In this document: piece after piece, positions 1 to 11,552 of the stretch
Layout: every line of letters begins with the position of its first letter
Numbering within the stretch: the stretch's first letter is position 1
Assembly (NCBI GenBank): GCA_020152595.1
Contig: JAIGNY010002058.1
Coordinates: forward strand, 97,501-161,500
Reading direction: 5' to 3'
DNA from: Chiridota heheva
Lineage: Eukaryota > Echinodermata > Holothuroidea > Apodida > Chiridotidae
Length of the DNA stretch: 64,000 nucleotides
Notes under the pieces: model-generated
Database searches by the model: none
Told to the model about the DNA's origin: nothing
What the model saw: only the letters and a program-made list of their open reading frames with translations
Position numbers and translations under genes: made by a program

Positions 1-480
1 TGACCTTGATGCAATATTTGCACAACTTCATGATGATACAATACTAATTCAGATTCATGACCCGACGTCAATGGTGTCATTAGTTTAGCTGTATGAAGAA
101 ACAACAATGCAATTTTAGATAGGTTTTATGACCAAACGTCAATGCTGATATCAATTTAGCTTTATGGCCAAACGTTAATGCAATATTAGGTTAGCTTCAT
201 AACCAATGTCAATGTTGTTATTAGATTCGCTTTATGAACAAACAACATTCACATGTATTTCACGACCAAAATCAATGCTGAGTTTTACCTACAGATTGTC
301 AGTGCTGATATTATCTTTTACATATTTTTTTAGCCCAAAATGAAACAATGTTTGCATGTTCTTTTGTTATGTTTGTAATATATCAAATGCCATATGGGTC
401 CATGCAAGTGATTACTGTATACTTTGTTCAGCTTTACGACCAAATGTCAATGCTGAAGTTCACTACAGTTAAAATCATGA
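1..480. repeat. Weak, decayed tandem repeat around 'aacgtcaatgctg'
   Basis: The motif 'ttagctttatgaccaaacgtcaatgctg' recurs in altered form at about 63, 134, 174, 204, 268 and 440, with irregular spacing of 30-170 bp. It looks like an old minisatellite. No gene was seen here. Confidence 0.4.
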
Positions 481-1090
481 AACCATGCACATGCGCTTTT
501 CTTGTTTCTGTCAACCTAACGTATAAGCACCACTCACATCACGTTAGGGTAAGTATTAACATATAATCCTCGTTTGCCCTACAAACACTGCTACAGCAGG
601 TAGCATACTTGGACTTGTTCGATTAAGTAACTCTTAAGTTGTTTGACAATAAGCTTGGTCTTTAAGATAATTCACGAAGGATAAACTTTCCACAAAGTAA
701 ATGATTTGAAGATTTGAATTCTTTCCACAAATACAATACACTCTCCACCATGAAAAAAGCTGTCTTTATTAGGTTATTATTTGACTAGAAATCCAACGCT
801 GATCCAACGCTGATGGAGAGAAGATTACACTCTTTTTTCTTCTGAAGCAAGTAAATGAATAGGACGAAATACAGAAACTGGTTAAGAGCTAAATGTCTTC
901 CAGAATCAAACTGCACAAGTTCAAAACTTGGCCTGAGTTTTCTAAGTAGTAATGGCTTAACTATAGAATACCCCGCACTTTCATAAGTATTACTGAACAT
1001 CCATAGATGCCTAGTCGTAGTCGTGATTTATAATAGTCCTGTGATCGCTACATGCAAATCAAGCTGCAGTGATCTCATATATGAATATGG
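481..1090. other. Unassigned AT-rich sequence
   Basis: Short open frames occur on both strands (for example minus 1000-785), but none has domain motifs or splice-site support. I see no repeat or gene here. Confidence 0.4.
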
Positions 1091-1094
1091 ATCG

Positions 1095-2645
1095 TTCTTT
1101 AATAGACTCCAGCCTCCTTCTCACGGCGACTGGGCATCCAGCATTCAGTCTTAGTGGTATCCTGTTCCTGTGCTTAGGAAATAAAAGCTTTCTTTCCCCA
1201 CGTTGAATGGGCATCCAGTATCCAGTCCCAGTGATATTCAGTAATACTCAAGATTGATTTTTTCACTGCGACTGGGAATTCAGCATCTAGTCTCAGTCGT
1301 ATTCTATTCCAGGACTTAGGATATTATAGTTTCCTTTCTCCACTACGACCGGGCATCCAGCATCCAATCTCATTGGTATCCTTAAATAGGTGTATTTCCT
1401 CCACAACGACTGTGCATCCAGCATCCAGTATCAGTGGTATCCGGTCCTAGGACTTAGGAAATAACAGTTTCCTTTCCCCATACGATTGGACATCAAGGCA
1501 TCCAGCCACAGTGGTATCCTTAAATAGGTCTATTTTTGCACTACGAATGAGCATCTAGCATCCAGTGTCAGTGGTATCCAGAATAGGATTATTTCTTTTA
1601 CTCCTACTGGGCGTCCAATATCCAGTCTCAGTGGTATCCTGTTCCATGACTTAGGAACTAACAGTTTCCTTTTCCCACTACGATTGGGAACCAAGGCATC
1701 CAGCCACAAAGGTATCCTTAAATAGGTTTATTTTTGCACCACGACTGGGCATCCAGCATCCAATCTCAGTGGTATTCAGAAATAGGTTTATTTATTTCAC
1801 TGCGACTGGGTATCAATCATTCAGCCCCAGTGGTATCCTGAACAAGTTTATTTTTTCGCTGCGACTGGGCATCCAGCATCCAGTCTCAGTGGTATCCTGT
1901 TTCTGACTTAGGAAATAAAAGTTCCCTTTCTCCACTGTGAATGGGCATCCTCATGCAGTCCCAGTGATATCCAGTAATACTCAAGTTGTATTTTTGTTTA
2001 CTCCAACTGGGCATCCAGCATCCAGTCTCAGTGGTATCCTGTTCCAGGTCTTAGAAAATTACAGTTTCCTTTCTCCACTACGACTGGGCACCCAGCATCC
2101 AGCCCCAGTGGTATCCTCACATGGGTTTATTTCTTCCACTAAAACTGGGCTTCTAGTATACAGTGTCAGTGGTATCCAAAAATAGGATTATTTCTTTTAC
2201 TCCTAGTGGGCATCCAGCATCAAGTCTTAGTGGTATTGTGTTCCAGGACTTAGGAAATTACAGTTTCCTTTCCCCACTACGACTGGGCATCCAACCCCAG
2301 TGGTATCATCAAATGTTTTTTTTTTCTTCCACTACGACTGGGCATCTAGCATCCAGTGTCAGTGGTATCCAGAAAGAGGATTATTTCTTGTACTCCTACT
2401 GGGCATCCAGCATCAAGTCTCAGTAATATTCTCTTCCAGGACTTAGGAAATAACAGTTTCCTTTCCCCACCACGACTGGGCATCAAGGCACCCAGCCACA
2501 GTGGTATCCTCAAATAGGTGTATTTCTTCCACTACGACAGTGGTATCCTCACTACGACTGGGTATCCAGCATCTAGTCTAAGTGGTACTCTCAAATAGGT
2601 TTATTTCTTCCGCTACGACTGGGCATCCAGCATCGAACCTCCAAA
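1095..2645. repeat. Minisatellite with alternating ~78-bp and ~60-bp units
   Basis: The units share 'actgggcatccagcatccag' followed by 'tctcagtggtatcc'. Long units add a 'ccaggacttaggaaataac' tail with agtttcctttcccc; short units add 'aaataggtttatttcttcc'. Roughly 22 units are present, diverged by about 10-20% and more at the ends. The two types often alternate. Two overlapping plus-strand open frames inside it are array by-products. Confidence 0.85.
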
Positions 2646-2746
2646 AGCTCAGACATCATGGGAGAAAGAATGTCAAAATACATTCTCACTTCATGATATA
2701 AAAAAGAACACTAATCAGTTGAATTCATCTAGTGTAATGCCAAAGT

Positions 2747-2830
2747 GCAGTGTGATGTGCAGTGTGATGTGCAGTGTGATGTGCAGTGTGATGTGCAGTG
2801 TGATGTGTGATGTGCAGGTGATGTGCAGGT
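2747..2830. repeat. 12-bp tandem repeat, gcagtgtgatgt
   Basis: About five exact 12-bp copies are followed by shortened copies (gcaggtgatgt). It looks recently expanded, since the copies are identical. Confidence 0.9.
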
Positions 2831-3083
2831 AGAACCATTCTTAAGTAACCAGCAAAGTTGTTATATTCTATAGACCCCTCCCGCCGCCTCTGTGTGACTC
2901 TGCGTGACTGGTTTTACGTTTAAAACGATTTCATATAAGTTTGATGCATTCATTGTTACTTTCAATCTCAAATACCCTAACAATTAGCCAAGATATCTGT
3001 AATGAAATACGATGTAAATTGTGGCCATCATGTTTGGGAATGTTAAAGTAAGAAATTACCATAAAAATACATTAAGGAGAAGG
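2831..3083. other. Unassigned spacer
   Basis: AT-rich sequence with a short C-rich stretch near 2875. No coding or repeat signal was seen. Confidence 0.4.
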
Positions 3084-3458
3084 CTGAGATTGGTCGACGA
3101 GTGTGAAGTCAACATGTATTTTTGAAAGTCATCAAAATTGACTCCAATGATAACGAATTATAAAATTCACTTAATTAAAAAAATAAAACAAAACTGTAGC
3201 TTTGATTTTTCTTGATGTAAGGGTAAAAAATCGGCCGAAAATTCCACTTTTCGTGTTAGGACGGCGTGGGTTTTTCCCGATGACTTAGTATAACGTAAAA
3301 TACAACAAGTTACATGACATATTTGGAACGGAAACAATTGAAGGGCTTCTTTTAGGTAAAGTGAGTTTTATAATTCGTTATCATTGATGTGAATGTGGAA
3401 AATCGCGATTTTGGTGACTTTCATCAATACATGTTGTCTTCACTCGACAACACAGCAG
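3084..3458. mobile_element. Foldback MITE of ~375 bp with long inverted repeats
   Basis: The left arm (3084-3172) and right arm (3359-3458) are inverted complements with small gaps. Shared blocks include aacatgtatt, gaaagtcatcaaaat/gaaagtcaccaaaat, and gataacgaattataaaa. About 185 bp of AT-rich sequence separates them. The outer ends are CTG and CAG. No protein is encoded. A clear target duplication is not visible, so the superfamily stays open. Confidence 0.6.
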
Positions 3459-4889
3459 TTTTGGATAATTAATGATGCAATCAGTACTAAAGCCAGTTTT
3501 TATCATAAGGTAACATGTAACTAATTATTTGTCCCATTGAAACCCATGGTCCTTTTCATACCACAAATTTCCTCTTGTATGCTCTCAAGTGGGTGATTAT
3601 GAAACAAAACTTGGATCCGTGTCTGTAAAACCTCTATAAATCCTCTTTATTGCTAACACAAAATAGAATACGCCGTTTTATTTCAAGGAATAGCAATTGT
3701 TTAAAAGATGAAACACGAGAGTTATTTGTAATTTTGAAATAGTTTCAGTAAGATCAAGAATCTGCTTGTACACCCATGCATCAAATGAGACATTCATGTA
3801 TGTATAAACGCGTGGTTAAACAATAGATCAAATTTGGCAGAAACTTTTTTTTCAGTAGGCCTGCTCTTCCACAGTTGTGTAAGAAAGCCTCTTTCCACGT
3901 GTATTCAATCACCTTTCCAATCACCTCAATACGTTACGCTTATCAAAAGTGACCATTGTTTTACTAAACAAAGTTAAGTAAAGCGGACATAACGAGAAGG
4001 TAAAATAAAATCACATCCCCCTCGTCAATTGCAACAATACACACTGTCCATGCCTCTCACCTTTATGAACCTGACAAAACTAGACCGAATTTAGATCAGG
4101 ATTTCTTGCAAGTGTAATAAAGACCAGACAGGCAACTTTTATGTAAACTTGTTATGATAAAAATGAAAGCATCATGCAGCAAAACTGTTGTTGAAAGAAC
4201 AAGAGCATACCGCTGTTACTTATCCCATATCTGTCATTTCAATCTTGCCTGCTCTCTGTTAAGCTTGAGAATATTTATTTCTGTTTTTTTTATTAATGAT
4301 AATCATCCGGTTTAAAGTGTATATACATAAAATAGTCATGTCTGTTCTATAGTTTTAACGGTTTCATATTTATGTTGGTTTTTACACAGCCTCGAATTAT
4401 TCAGCAAAAATTGCTTGCTGAAGAAACGGCAAGTAATGCCTGCAGTCCCGTACCATTACCTGATATCGATCTAACACTTTTATTGCAGGATGAATATTTA
4501 CTACATTTGGAAGAATTGATTGTTGATCAACTATTTCTTTCAAAAAGATAAAGATCTGGAACAAAAAGAATACAAAATGGGCAGACTGATTGCATGTTTT
4601 TTCTATTAAAGGCTAATTGCATTTCGTATATTCATGGGAAGAGAATTAAAGGCAATAAATTAAAGCTTGAAGCGTTTGTTTTAATTGGTAGTTTTGAATA
4701 TCAAAATATGTCATTTGCACAAAATGCTTAAAAATTTAATGAAACTTGCAGAAATTCAGAGGTTTTTATTTTGGATCCGTCTTAATTTATTAAAATTTCC
4801 ATGAAAAAGTTAATCATTATACCTGTATTCTGACAATTAGAAAATGTTGAAAATATGTATAACTCACAGGGACCCAACATGATTGATGA
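3459..4889. other. Unassigned AT-rich sequence, no gene seen
   Basis: There are dense stops in all frames and no tandem structure. No exon with credible borders was found. Confidence 0.4.
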
Positions 4890-5735
4890 CTGCCAAAGGC
4901 GTAAATCTATTCTTTTTTGAGTGGAGGAGGGGGAAGGGAGATTTGGGAGAGAATGTGATAGGCGTGGGATCTGAGGCCCGCTTAAGAACCCTGGTGGTAG
5001 TGCAGGGGCGACGAAGCCCCCGGAATCTCCTGGAATATTCAATATTTTAGGGCTAAAATTGGCCCCAAAATAACATCAAAACATGATTAGGGTTCAAATA
5101 CATTTACCTCTACAAGCCGTAGAAAACAGTAGTAGGCCGTACTTTTGGGGTGAAAATCGATTCAAAAATAATGAACAGTCATTCTTGATAATGCACAGGT
5201 TTATTCAATTGTAGCTTTTGAATACGAGATTAATAATCCCCCCTCCCCCCTCCCCCCACTTTCTCCTTCCTACCCCACACGCACACACACCTCTCCTTGG
5301 CGGGCCTTGGTAAAATGATACCGGTCATTGCGGTGATGAGCAAATGCATCACTTGTCACAGAAATTAACGCTGCGTCTTGTATCTTGTATCTTTGCACAA
5401 AATCCCTTGAGTTGTTCAGTATCCTTAGTTTAAGGTCACATCAAAAAGCAAAATAGTATCACGTGACATTAGTCAGGATAACTATCATATTGTGGTAATT
5501 GAAATGAAAGTATATATTTTCTTGATTTATGGTTAGCTTTGTAATAAACAGTAATCGTTCCCAATTTCTCCATTAAATAACAGAAGTGGCAAAAAGCGTT
5601 TATTTTAGTAATTAAAATTTTTGGGCGGTATCATCGGCAAAAATGGGAGGGGGAGGTTGTACATACCATCCCCTTTTTTTTAAAGTGGGGGTATATACCA
5701 CCACCCACCACCCCCGGGATTTACGCCATTGAATG
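4890..5735. repeat. Interspersed-repeat debris bounded by inverted ggcgtaaatc motifs
   Basis: A 14-bp motif (caaaggcgtaaatc, 4894-4907) is repeated inverted with one mismatch at 5718-5731. Inside are a G-rich run (4919-4945), an 'agggttcttaagcgggcct'-type stretch on the minus strand (4972-4996), a C-run (5239-5256) and G/C-rich runs near 5640-5715. The pattern resembles ends of non-autonomous elements, but no target duplication is clear. It could be two separate repeats. No gene was seen. Confidence 0.35.
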
Positions 5736-6008
5736 CTTTCGTCAACAATCGCAATAATCTGAACTTGTTCATATCATCGGAAAAGGTTGTTATAGCCGGC
5801 GAATTGTAGCCCCACAGGTTCATCTCTCTAGTTAACTAAATATTGCACAACCCTAGGTGCGAAGGTTTGCGTTCAGCATCAGGCAGGATCCGTTTAAAAG
5901 GTTTTTTCTCTCACCTTCAGTTCCTTTTTTAATCTTGTATCTTATCTCATGTATACTTATTTTTTAGTGCTGTGGTATTAATGGAATGGTGAGGTACAAA
6001 AGTTTATT

Positions 6009-6276
6009 GTATGTATGTATGTATGTATGTATGTATGTATGTATGTATGTATGTATGTATGTATGTATGTATGTATGTATGTATGTATGTATGTATGTAT
6101 GTATGTATGTATGCATATATGTATGTATGTATGTATGTATGCATGTATGCATGTATGTATGTATGTATGTATGCATATATGCATGCATGTATGTGTGTAT
6201 GTATGTGTGTATGTATGTATGTATGTATGTATGTATGTATGTATGTATGTATGTATGTATGCATGTTGTATGCATG
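6009..6276. repeat. (TATG)n microsatellite, ~265 bp
   Basis: Tetranucleotide gtat repeats with scattered variants (gcat, gtgt, catatatgcat) from 6100 to 6205; the two outer thirds are pure. Six open frames (MYVC/HTYI repeats) arise because the unit lacks stops in most frames. They are not genes. Confidence 0.97.
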
Positions 6277-6349
6277 ACTGCAGGGTATAGTATTGAAATG
6301 TTTCATATCCTTTCTTACACTGTTGTACGTGTTAATGTTTGATCTAACC

Positions 6350-6502
6350 TTTTATAGCGGGTATACATGATGATGTTTGATGTCACATCTTAAACTGGAC
6401 AGTAATAATTGATCTCACCTTTTGAAATGAAAGGTTTACATGCTAATGTACCATCTCTTTTTTTAACCTGGTATGCAAATTAATGTTTGATCACCTTTTA
6501 AA
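6350..6502. repeat. Left part of the ~40-bp 'gtatgcatgttgatgtttgat' minisatellite
   Basis: Four or so decayed units of 'gtatacatgatgatgtttgat' plus 'ctcaccttttaaactgg'. The array is cut at 6501-6502 by the composite element and resumes at 8793. Confidence 0.75.
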
Positions 6503-6942
6503 CTACAATCTCGGACAAAACTGTTGAAACACTTCTGCTTTCTGAGAACTACATATGCAATAGTGTTATCTTTTTTAGATATTTTTTCCGAGAATTGTAA
6601 CCCTATACCCCCTTTTCAATGTTAAATTTCTTTCTTAACGTCACTTCCAGCAAAAACAGTAAGAACGACCAACATTGAATGAAAGGGGGAGGGGAGGACA
6701 ATTAACATAGTGAGGTAGGGGAGGGGGACACCGGCGGTGTCAATGAAATGATACAAATATCCTTAAAATTCTAAAATGTTAATTACAGTTGAAAGAGTAG
6801 AGATTCAAGAAGCAGCAGAAATGATTTCTAGCATAATATGATGCATGTCTAAATGTAGAATAATCTACAATAGAAAAGTAGTTTTATAAAAACATCACAT
6901 ATTTTTAACAAGTGCTTCAACGAGTTTTGTCCAAGAATGTTT
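6503..6942 (+). repeat. Left ~440-bp TIR module of the composite element
   Basis: It starts caatctcggacaaaactg and ends gagttttgtccaagaatg, which are inverted complements with a few mismatches. The interior carries a G-rich run (6680-6730), then agtgaggtaggggaggggga, and an AT-rich right half. The same order recurs at 8350-8792. It looks like a MITE in its own right, now serving as a terminal direct repeat. Confidence 0.75.
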
Positions 6943-7946
6943 GAGAAAATCCCATGATAATTTTGAAGAAAATTTGCGCTTATTTTGTAAAAAGCAAAAT
7001 ACAAATGGAAATTTATACTCGAAATCTGTCAATTGCTCCATTTAGCGTCAAATTGGTCAGGCAGTCTTAATTAACAACGGGCGTGGTAGATGGGAGGGAA
7101 GGAGAGGGGGAGGGGTAATACATTGTAATAAGATAGGGGAACAGGAAGCGTCTTAAAAAATATGACAATGTCCAAAAAAATTACATCAAGTTATTAAAGT
7201 TGTTAAAAGAGGGTTGAAGCGACCTACAAAATAGACAGTATTGATGATTTATAAATGAGTAATCAGTGAGGTAAGTTTGGTTGGGGCCCTGCGCTGCGGT
7301 GGGTTGGGGCCCCTTTCGAGCAAAGCGAGCGTTTAGCCTGATTGCAGAACGAACAGCCCCGTGCGGTAGAGGCCATGGGCCGGTAGGGTTCAGGGGAAAT
7401 CCCGAGGTGGGATTTCTAGCATTTGTGATTTCTAATGTGGAAAAATGTACAATAGAAAAGTAGGTTCATGAAAAGCATTGCAATTTGTATGCCAACAATC
7501 TGTCATTTCCGCTTCAACTGTTCAAATTGATCAATTTCGGGTCAAATTGGTCAGAGAGTCTTATGAGGGGAGGAGGGGAAGGGGGTGGGTGTGATTGTTA
7601 AATACATTAAATTAGGATAGGGCATGGTTTTTGTATGTTATCTTAATATAAAAGAGCTCCACGGTCTACCATAAAAGTCAGGGGAAATAGTATTGAAGAT
7701 TCAAACTTTAGAAAAACAACGGTAGACCGTTTCAGCACTCATCTTTTCTATTAATATTGGTGTATGACGCAATCGGTGAAAAGAAATTGTATGATAATAT
7801 TGAAAGTTGAGAAAGAAATTAAGAGATAAATTGATGAAACGACTTTACTTGTGTTGATTTGTATAAAGATTTCACATAATTTGCAGCTCTACCATTTTTC
7901 CTCCTATTTTATTTCAAGAATGGATGGCATTCTTTTAATCCCATCT

Positions 7947-8000
7947 TGGAGTAGCAAACAATAGGATGGATTTCAAATCATTGGACATGGGTTCGAATTC
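7947..8000 (+). promoter_or_regulatory. tRNA-like Pol III box A/box B segment in the composite element
   Basis: A perfect box B-like gggttcgaattc lies at 7989-8000. A weak box A-like tggagtagcaaac lies about 42 bp upstream at 7947, the spacing found in tRNAs. The inverted copy at 36.65 kb has the opposite state, with an intact box A (tggcgtagcgg) and a decayed box B. Together they suggest a tRNA-derived, SINE-like internal promoter in the ancestral element. Neither copy is a functional tRNA gene. Confidence 0.4.
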
Positions 8001-8349
8001 TGTCAATTACATGAGGGTCGACATTCCTTTTATTTCCGCAAATTTCATTTATTGAATAGCTTTTATACATATGCTTAGATTGACCAGTCTTTTATCGTCG
8101 TTTATTTTTCTTTATTCTGTCCCCGAAAAGCGCACAAATTCTGAGGTATTTACAACATTCAAAAACACATAAAAATAGTTTCCATTAACCTATTTATGTA
8201 TTCCAATCCCTTAGTCTATTCTTATTCATCATATAATTTGTTGTCTTTGAAAAATATATCGCTAGTTTTTCTCTAGACACTCAAAACACATCTGCTATGA
8301 AAAATAATGCAAGTTATCTAAGCGAAAAATTGACATACATTCCTCAGAC

Positions 8350-8792
8350 AATCTTGGACAAAACTGTTGGAACACTTTAGCTTTTTGAGAACTACATATG
8401 TTATAGTGTTATCTTTTTTAAATATTTTGTTCGAGAATTGTAGCCTCCTACCCCCTTTTCAATGTTGAATTTTTTTCTTTCATAACGTCAGTTCCAGCAA
8501 AAACAGTAATAACAACCAACATTGAATGGGGAGGGAGGGAAGGGGAGGACAATTAATATAGTGAGGTAGGGGAGGGGGACACTGGCGGCGTCAATGAAAT
8601 GATACAAATGTCCTTAAAATTCTGAAATGTTAATTACACTTGAAAGAGTAGAGATTCAAAAAGCAACGGAAATAATTTCCAGCATAATATGATTTATGTC
8701 TAAATGTGGAATAGTTTACAATAAAAAAGTAGTTTCATGAAAAACACCATATATTTTCATCCAGTGTTTCAACGAGTTTTGTCCAAGATTGT
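8350..8792 (+). repeat. Right ~440-bp TIR module of the composite element
   Basis: Its ends are acaatcttggacaaaactg and gagttttgtccaagattgt, near-perfect inverted repeats. The interior is visibly homologous, in the same orientation, to 6503-6942. The border with the 1.4 kb middle (cctcagacaatcttgg) is the same as in the inverted copy at 36316-36325. The module plus middle therefore travel as one unit and are not chance neighbours. Confidence 0.75.
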
Positions 8793-9674
8793 AGGTATGC
8801 ATTTAAATGTTTGATCTCACCTTCAAACTGGACGGTATACATGTTAGTGTTTGATCTTATCACTTAAACTGGACGGTATACATGTTAATGTTCAATATCG
8901 CCTTTTAAACTGGGTATGCATGTGGATATTAAATCTCACCTTTTAAACTGGGTATGCATGTTGATGATTGATCTCACGTTTTAAAGTGGGTAAGCATCTT
9001 AATGTTTTATCTCACCGTTTTAAACTGGGTATGCATGTTGAAGTTTGACCTGCACTGTTTTAAACTGAACGGTATACAGATTAATGTTTGATATCACCTT
9101 TTCAACTGGTATGCATGTTGATATTTGATCTCACCTTTTAAGCTGGATATGCATGTTGATGTTTGTTTTCACCTTATAAACTGGGTATGCATGTTAATGT
9201 TTGTTATCACCTTTTCAACTGGGTATACATGTCAGTGATTGATTTTACCTTTTGAATTGTGTATGCATGTTAATGTTTGATCACTTTTGAAACTGGGTAT
9301 GCATTTTGATGTTTAATGTCACTTTTTAAACTGGTATGCATGCTAATTTTTATTCTCACCTTTTAAACTGGATATGCATCTTAATGTTTGATCTCATATT
9401 TTAAACTCGGTATGCATGTTGATATTTGATCTCACCTTTTAGACTGGGTATGCATGTAATGTTGATCTCATATTTAAAAGTGGTTATGCATGTTGATCTT
9501 TGATTTCACCTTTTAAACTAGGTATGTATCTTGATGTTTAATGTCACCTTTTAAAGTGGTATGCATGTTGATCTTTGATTTCATCTCTAAACTGGGTATG
9601 CATATTAATGTTGATCTCATATTTTAAAGTGGGTATGCATGTTGATATTTGATCTCACCTTTTAAAATGGGTAA
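8793..9674. repeat. Main part of the ~40-bp minisatellite
   Basis: About 21 units with the consensus gtatgcatgttgatgtttga, then tctcaccttttaaactgg; period about 38-48 bp with frequent small indels. It is broken by the LINE at about 9675 and a unit reappears at 11521-11550. Confidence 0.85.
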
Positions 9675-11520
9675 TGATAATAATACATTTATATGGCGCA
9701 AAAATCTGCAAGCATTTTAATGCGCTTCACAACATAATAAAACTAAAGAAATACAATAAGAAAAAAGTACGTTTTAAACTTAAGACATAAACACACTAAG
9801 ATTGTTAACTGAACGAATAGAGGTAGGCAGTTTATTCCAAAGAATTGGACCTGATATAACGAAAGCCATGCTTACCGAATGTTTTACATTTAGTTCTAAG
9901 GACAAAAAGAAAGAGAGAATCAGTAGAGCGTAACGAATACCTATTGTTGTAAACGAGGCGAATGTGATTAGAAAGATAACACGGGTAACGCGAAATTCAA
10001 CTGGAAGCCAGTGAAGAGAACTAAAAAGGACTTTTGAGGGGGAGTCGTAGCAATTAACAACTAATTTGGCAGCATTATGCTGGATGCGTTGGAGCCTTTT
10101 CATAAGATACTTTGGAATATTGTCAAATAGCTCTTACAGTAATCTAAATGGTTATGGATGAATGCATGAACTAACGTATGCATGGCTGTGTGGGACATAT
10201 CTTTCCTGACTTTTTTGGAATATTTAAGTAGTAATTCTCATTCTTGCAAATTTTCTTGATATGTTCTTCCATTTTGTTCACCAAAAAAAAGTTCATCAAA
10301 AATAATTCCTAAATTCCGAACTTGCTTAGAAGGAGTAATATTAACGGAACCAATTTAGATATAATTGATATTTATTTTAGATAATCTTTAGGGAGTGCCG
10401 GGGATAATGAATTCAGTTTTAGAGTCATTAGCTTTTAATTTATGTGCCACTATCCAATCTCGAATATCAGCAATATATTTTTCTAGTTGAGAAATGGCAA
10501 GTAATTCATTGGTCTTGTCCCCGGGTTTAAAAACATGAATTAGTTGTGTATCATCCGCATAAGAGAAACCTGAGACAAGATCATTTTGGATGACAGAAAA
10601 AAGTGAGCTGGTGTAGAGAGTAAAGCACAGGGGTCCAAGGCACGATCTCTGAGGCACACCATGGTTAAGATAAACATCACTTAAATGAGCCCCTTTAAAA
10701 GAAACAAATTGGGACCTAGAGCCTAAATAGCTTAAAAACCATTTGAGAGCAGTGCCTCTTAAGCTATAATCAAATTCTAAAATTTTCATCTAAATAAAAT
10801 GATCAACGGCGTCGAAAGCTGCGCTCATGTCTAAAAGCACCATTAGAGCAACTCTATCTTCGTCAAGAGATTGCATTGTATCAGAATGAATTTTCAATAA
10901 GGTTGCTTCAGTGGAATATTGTTTCCTATATGCAGACTGAAAGTTAGGAAGGGGGCAATGTGCATCACAGTGTTTCATGATTTGTGTAAGAACAGCCCTT
11001 TCAACAAGTTTAGAAATAAACTGTAGATTGCTAATAGGTTTAAATTACCTAACCTCGGTGGTTAGGCTGGTTTCTTAGCCAATGGGGTAATTAGAGCGCT
11101 TTTCCACGAGCCAACAAATTCTCGTGTAGATAAACTTAGATTAGTAATTCTTGGTAATAAAGTAGGGCAAAACAATCTAACAACCTTGGTAAGAAAAAGA
11201 TCTAATTCACACGTAGCTGAAGAGCTAGAACGAATCGAGATATCAATATCAGAACTGTAAATTTCCTAAAACTCTGTGAAGAGTTGATTACAATATGAAT
11301 TATTAAGGTATTGATGTGAAGGTGACCTGGACAAGAACGTTTTCTAAATCGTTTTTGATTTTTAAGACTTTTGAAGAAAAGAATTGCATTATTTCATTGG
11401 CGGTATTAGCTTTGTTCATGAATGATGGAGTTTGTTTACCAGTTTGATTAAGTAGAGATTTAAGTACACCAAATACATTTTTTGGATTATTGTCACAATC
11501 TGATACAAGCTTATTGTAGT
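9675..11520 (-). mobile_element. Degenerate non-LTR retrotransposon (L2/CR1-like) with reverse transcriptase
   Basis: A broken LINE, 5'-truncated, with its 3' end at the low coordinate. From the 5' side it shows WKSALITPLAKK (about 11100), then after a disruption KPISNLQFISKLVERAV (about 11040), FQSAYRKQYSTEATLL and LLDMSAAFDAVDH (10978-10790). An in-frame TAG at 10790-10792 precedes GVPQRSCLGPL and the catalytic YADD at 10550-10561. A frameshifted C-terminal part (10103-9780) has LQRIQHNAAKLV and SSLHWLPV. These are the fingers, palm and post-palm motifs of L2/CR1/Jockey-group LINEs. The 3' end carries the 'aataatacatttatatggcgc' type of tail common on such elements in marine invertebrates. 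The stop and frameshifts make it inactive. It sits inside the 6.35-11.55 kb minisatellite, which resumes on both sides. Confidence 0.9.
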
Positions 11521-11552
11521 ATGCATGTTCATGTTTGATCTCACCTTTTATT
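11521..11552. repeat. Remnant unit of the ~40-bp minisatellite beyond the LINE
   Basis: gtatgcatgttcatgtttga then tctcacctttt. It shows that the LINE inserted inside the array. Confidence 0.75.

Larger units (their letters stand above)
6503..8792 (+). mobile_element. Composite non-autonomous TIR element flanked by TA (Tc1/mariner-like)
   Basis: A 2.3 kb insertion. Its left end reads caatctcggacaaaactg and its right end is the inverted complement (gttttgtccaagattg). Both ends are flanked by TA. Removing the insert and one TA restores 'ttttaaacTAggtatg', a sequence seen intact in the same array near 9515. Each end is a ~440-bp module that itself carries inverted termini (6503-6942 and 8350-8792). 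The two modules are direct repeats of each other and enclose a 1.4 kb middle. The middle has no transposase-like frame; it contains G-rich stretches, a ggccc-rich block (7280-7400) and a tRNA-like segment (7947-8010). TA duplication and TIRs are Tc1/mariner hallmarks; mobilisation by another element in trans is inferred. Confidence 0.75.

Noticed and set aside
5964..6342. MYVC / HTYI open frames
   Set aside because: Translation of the TATG microsatellite.
7989..8000. Functional tRNA gene
   Set aside because: Only box B is intact; no cloverleaf or paired acceptor stem can be drawn.
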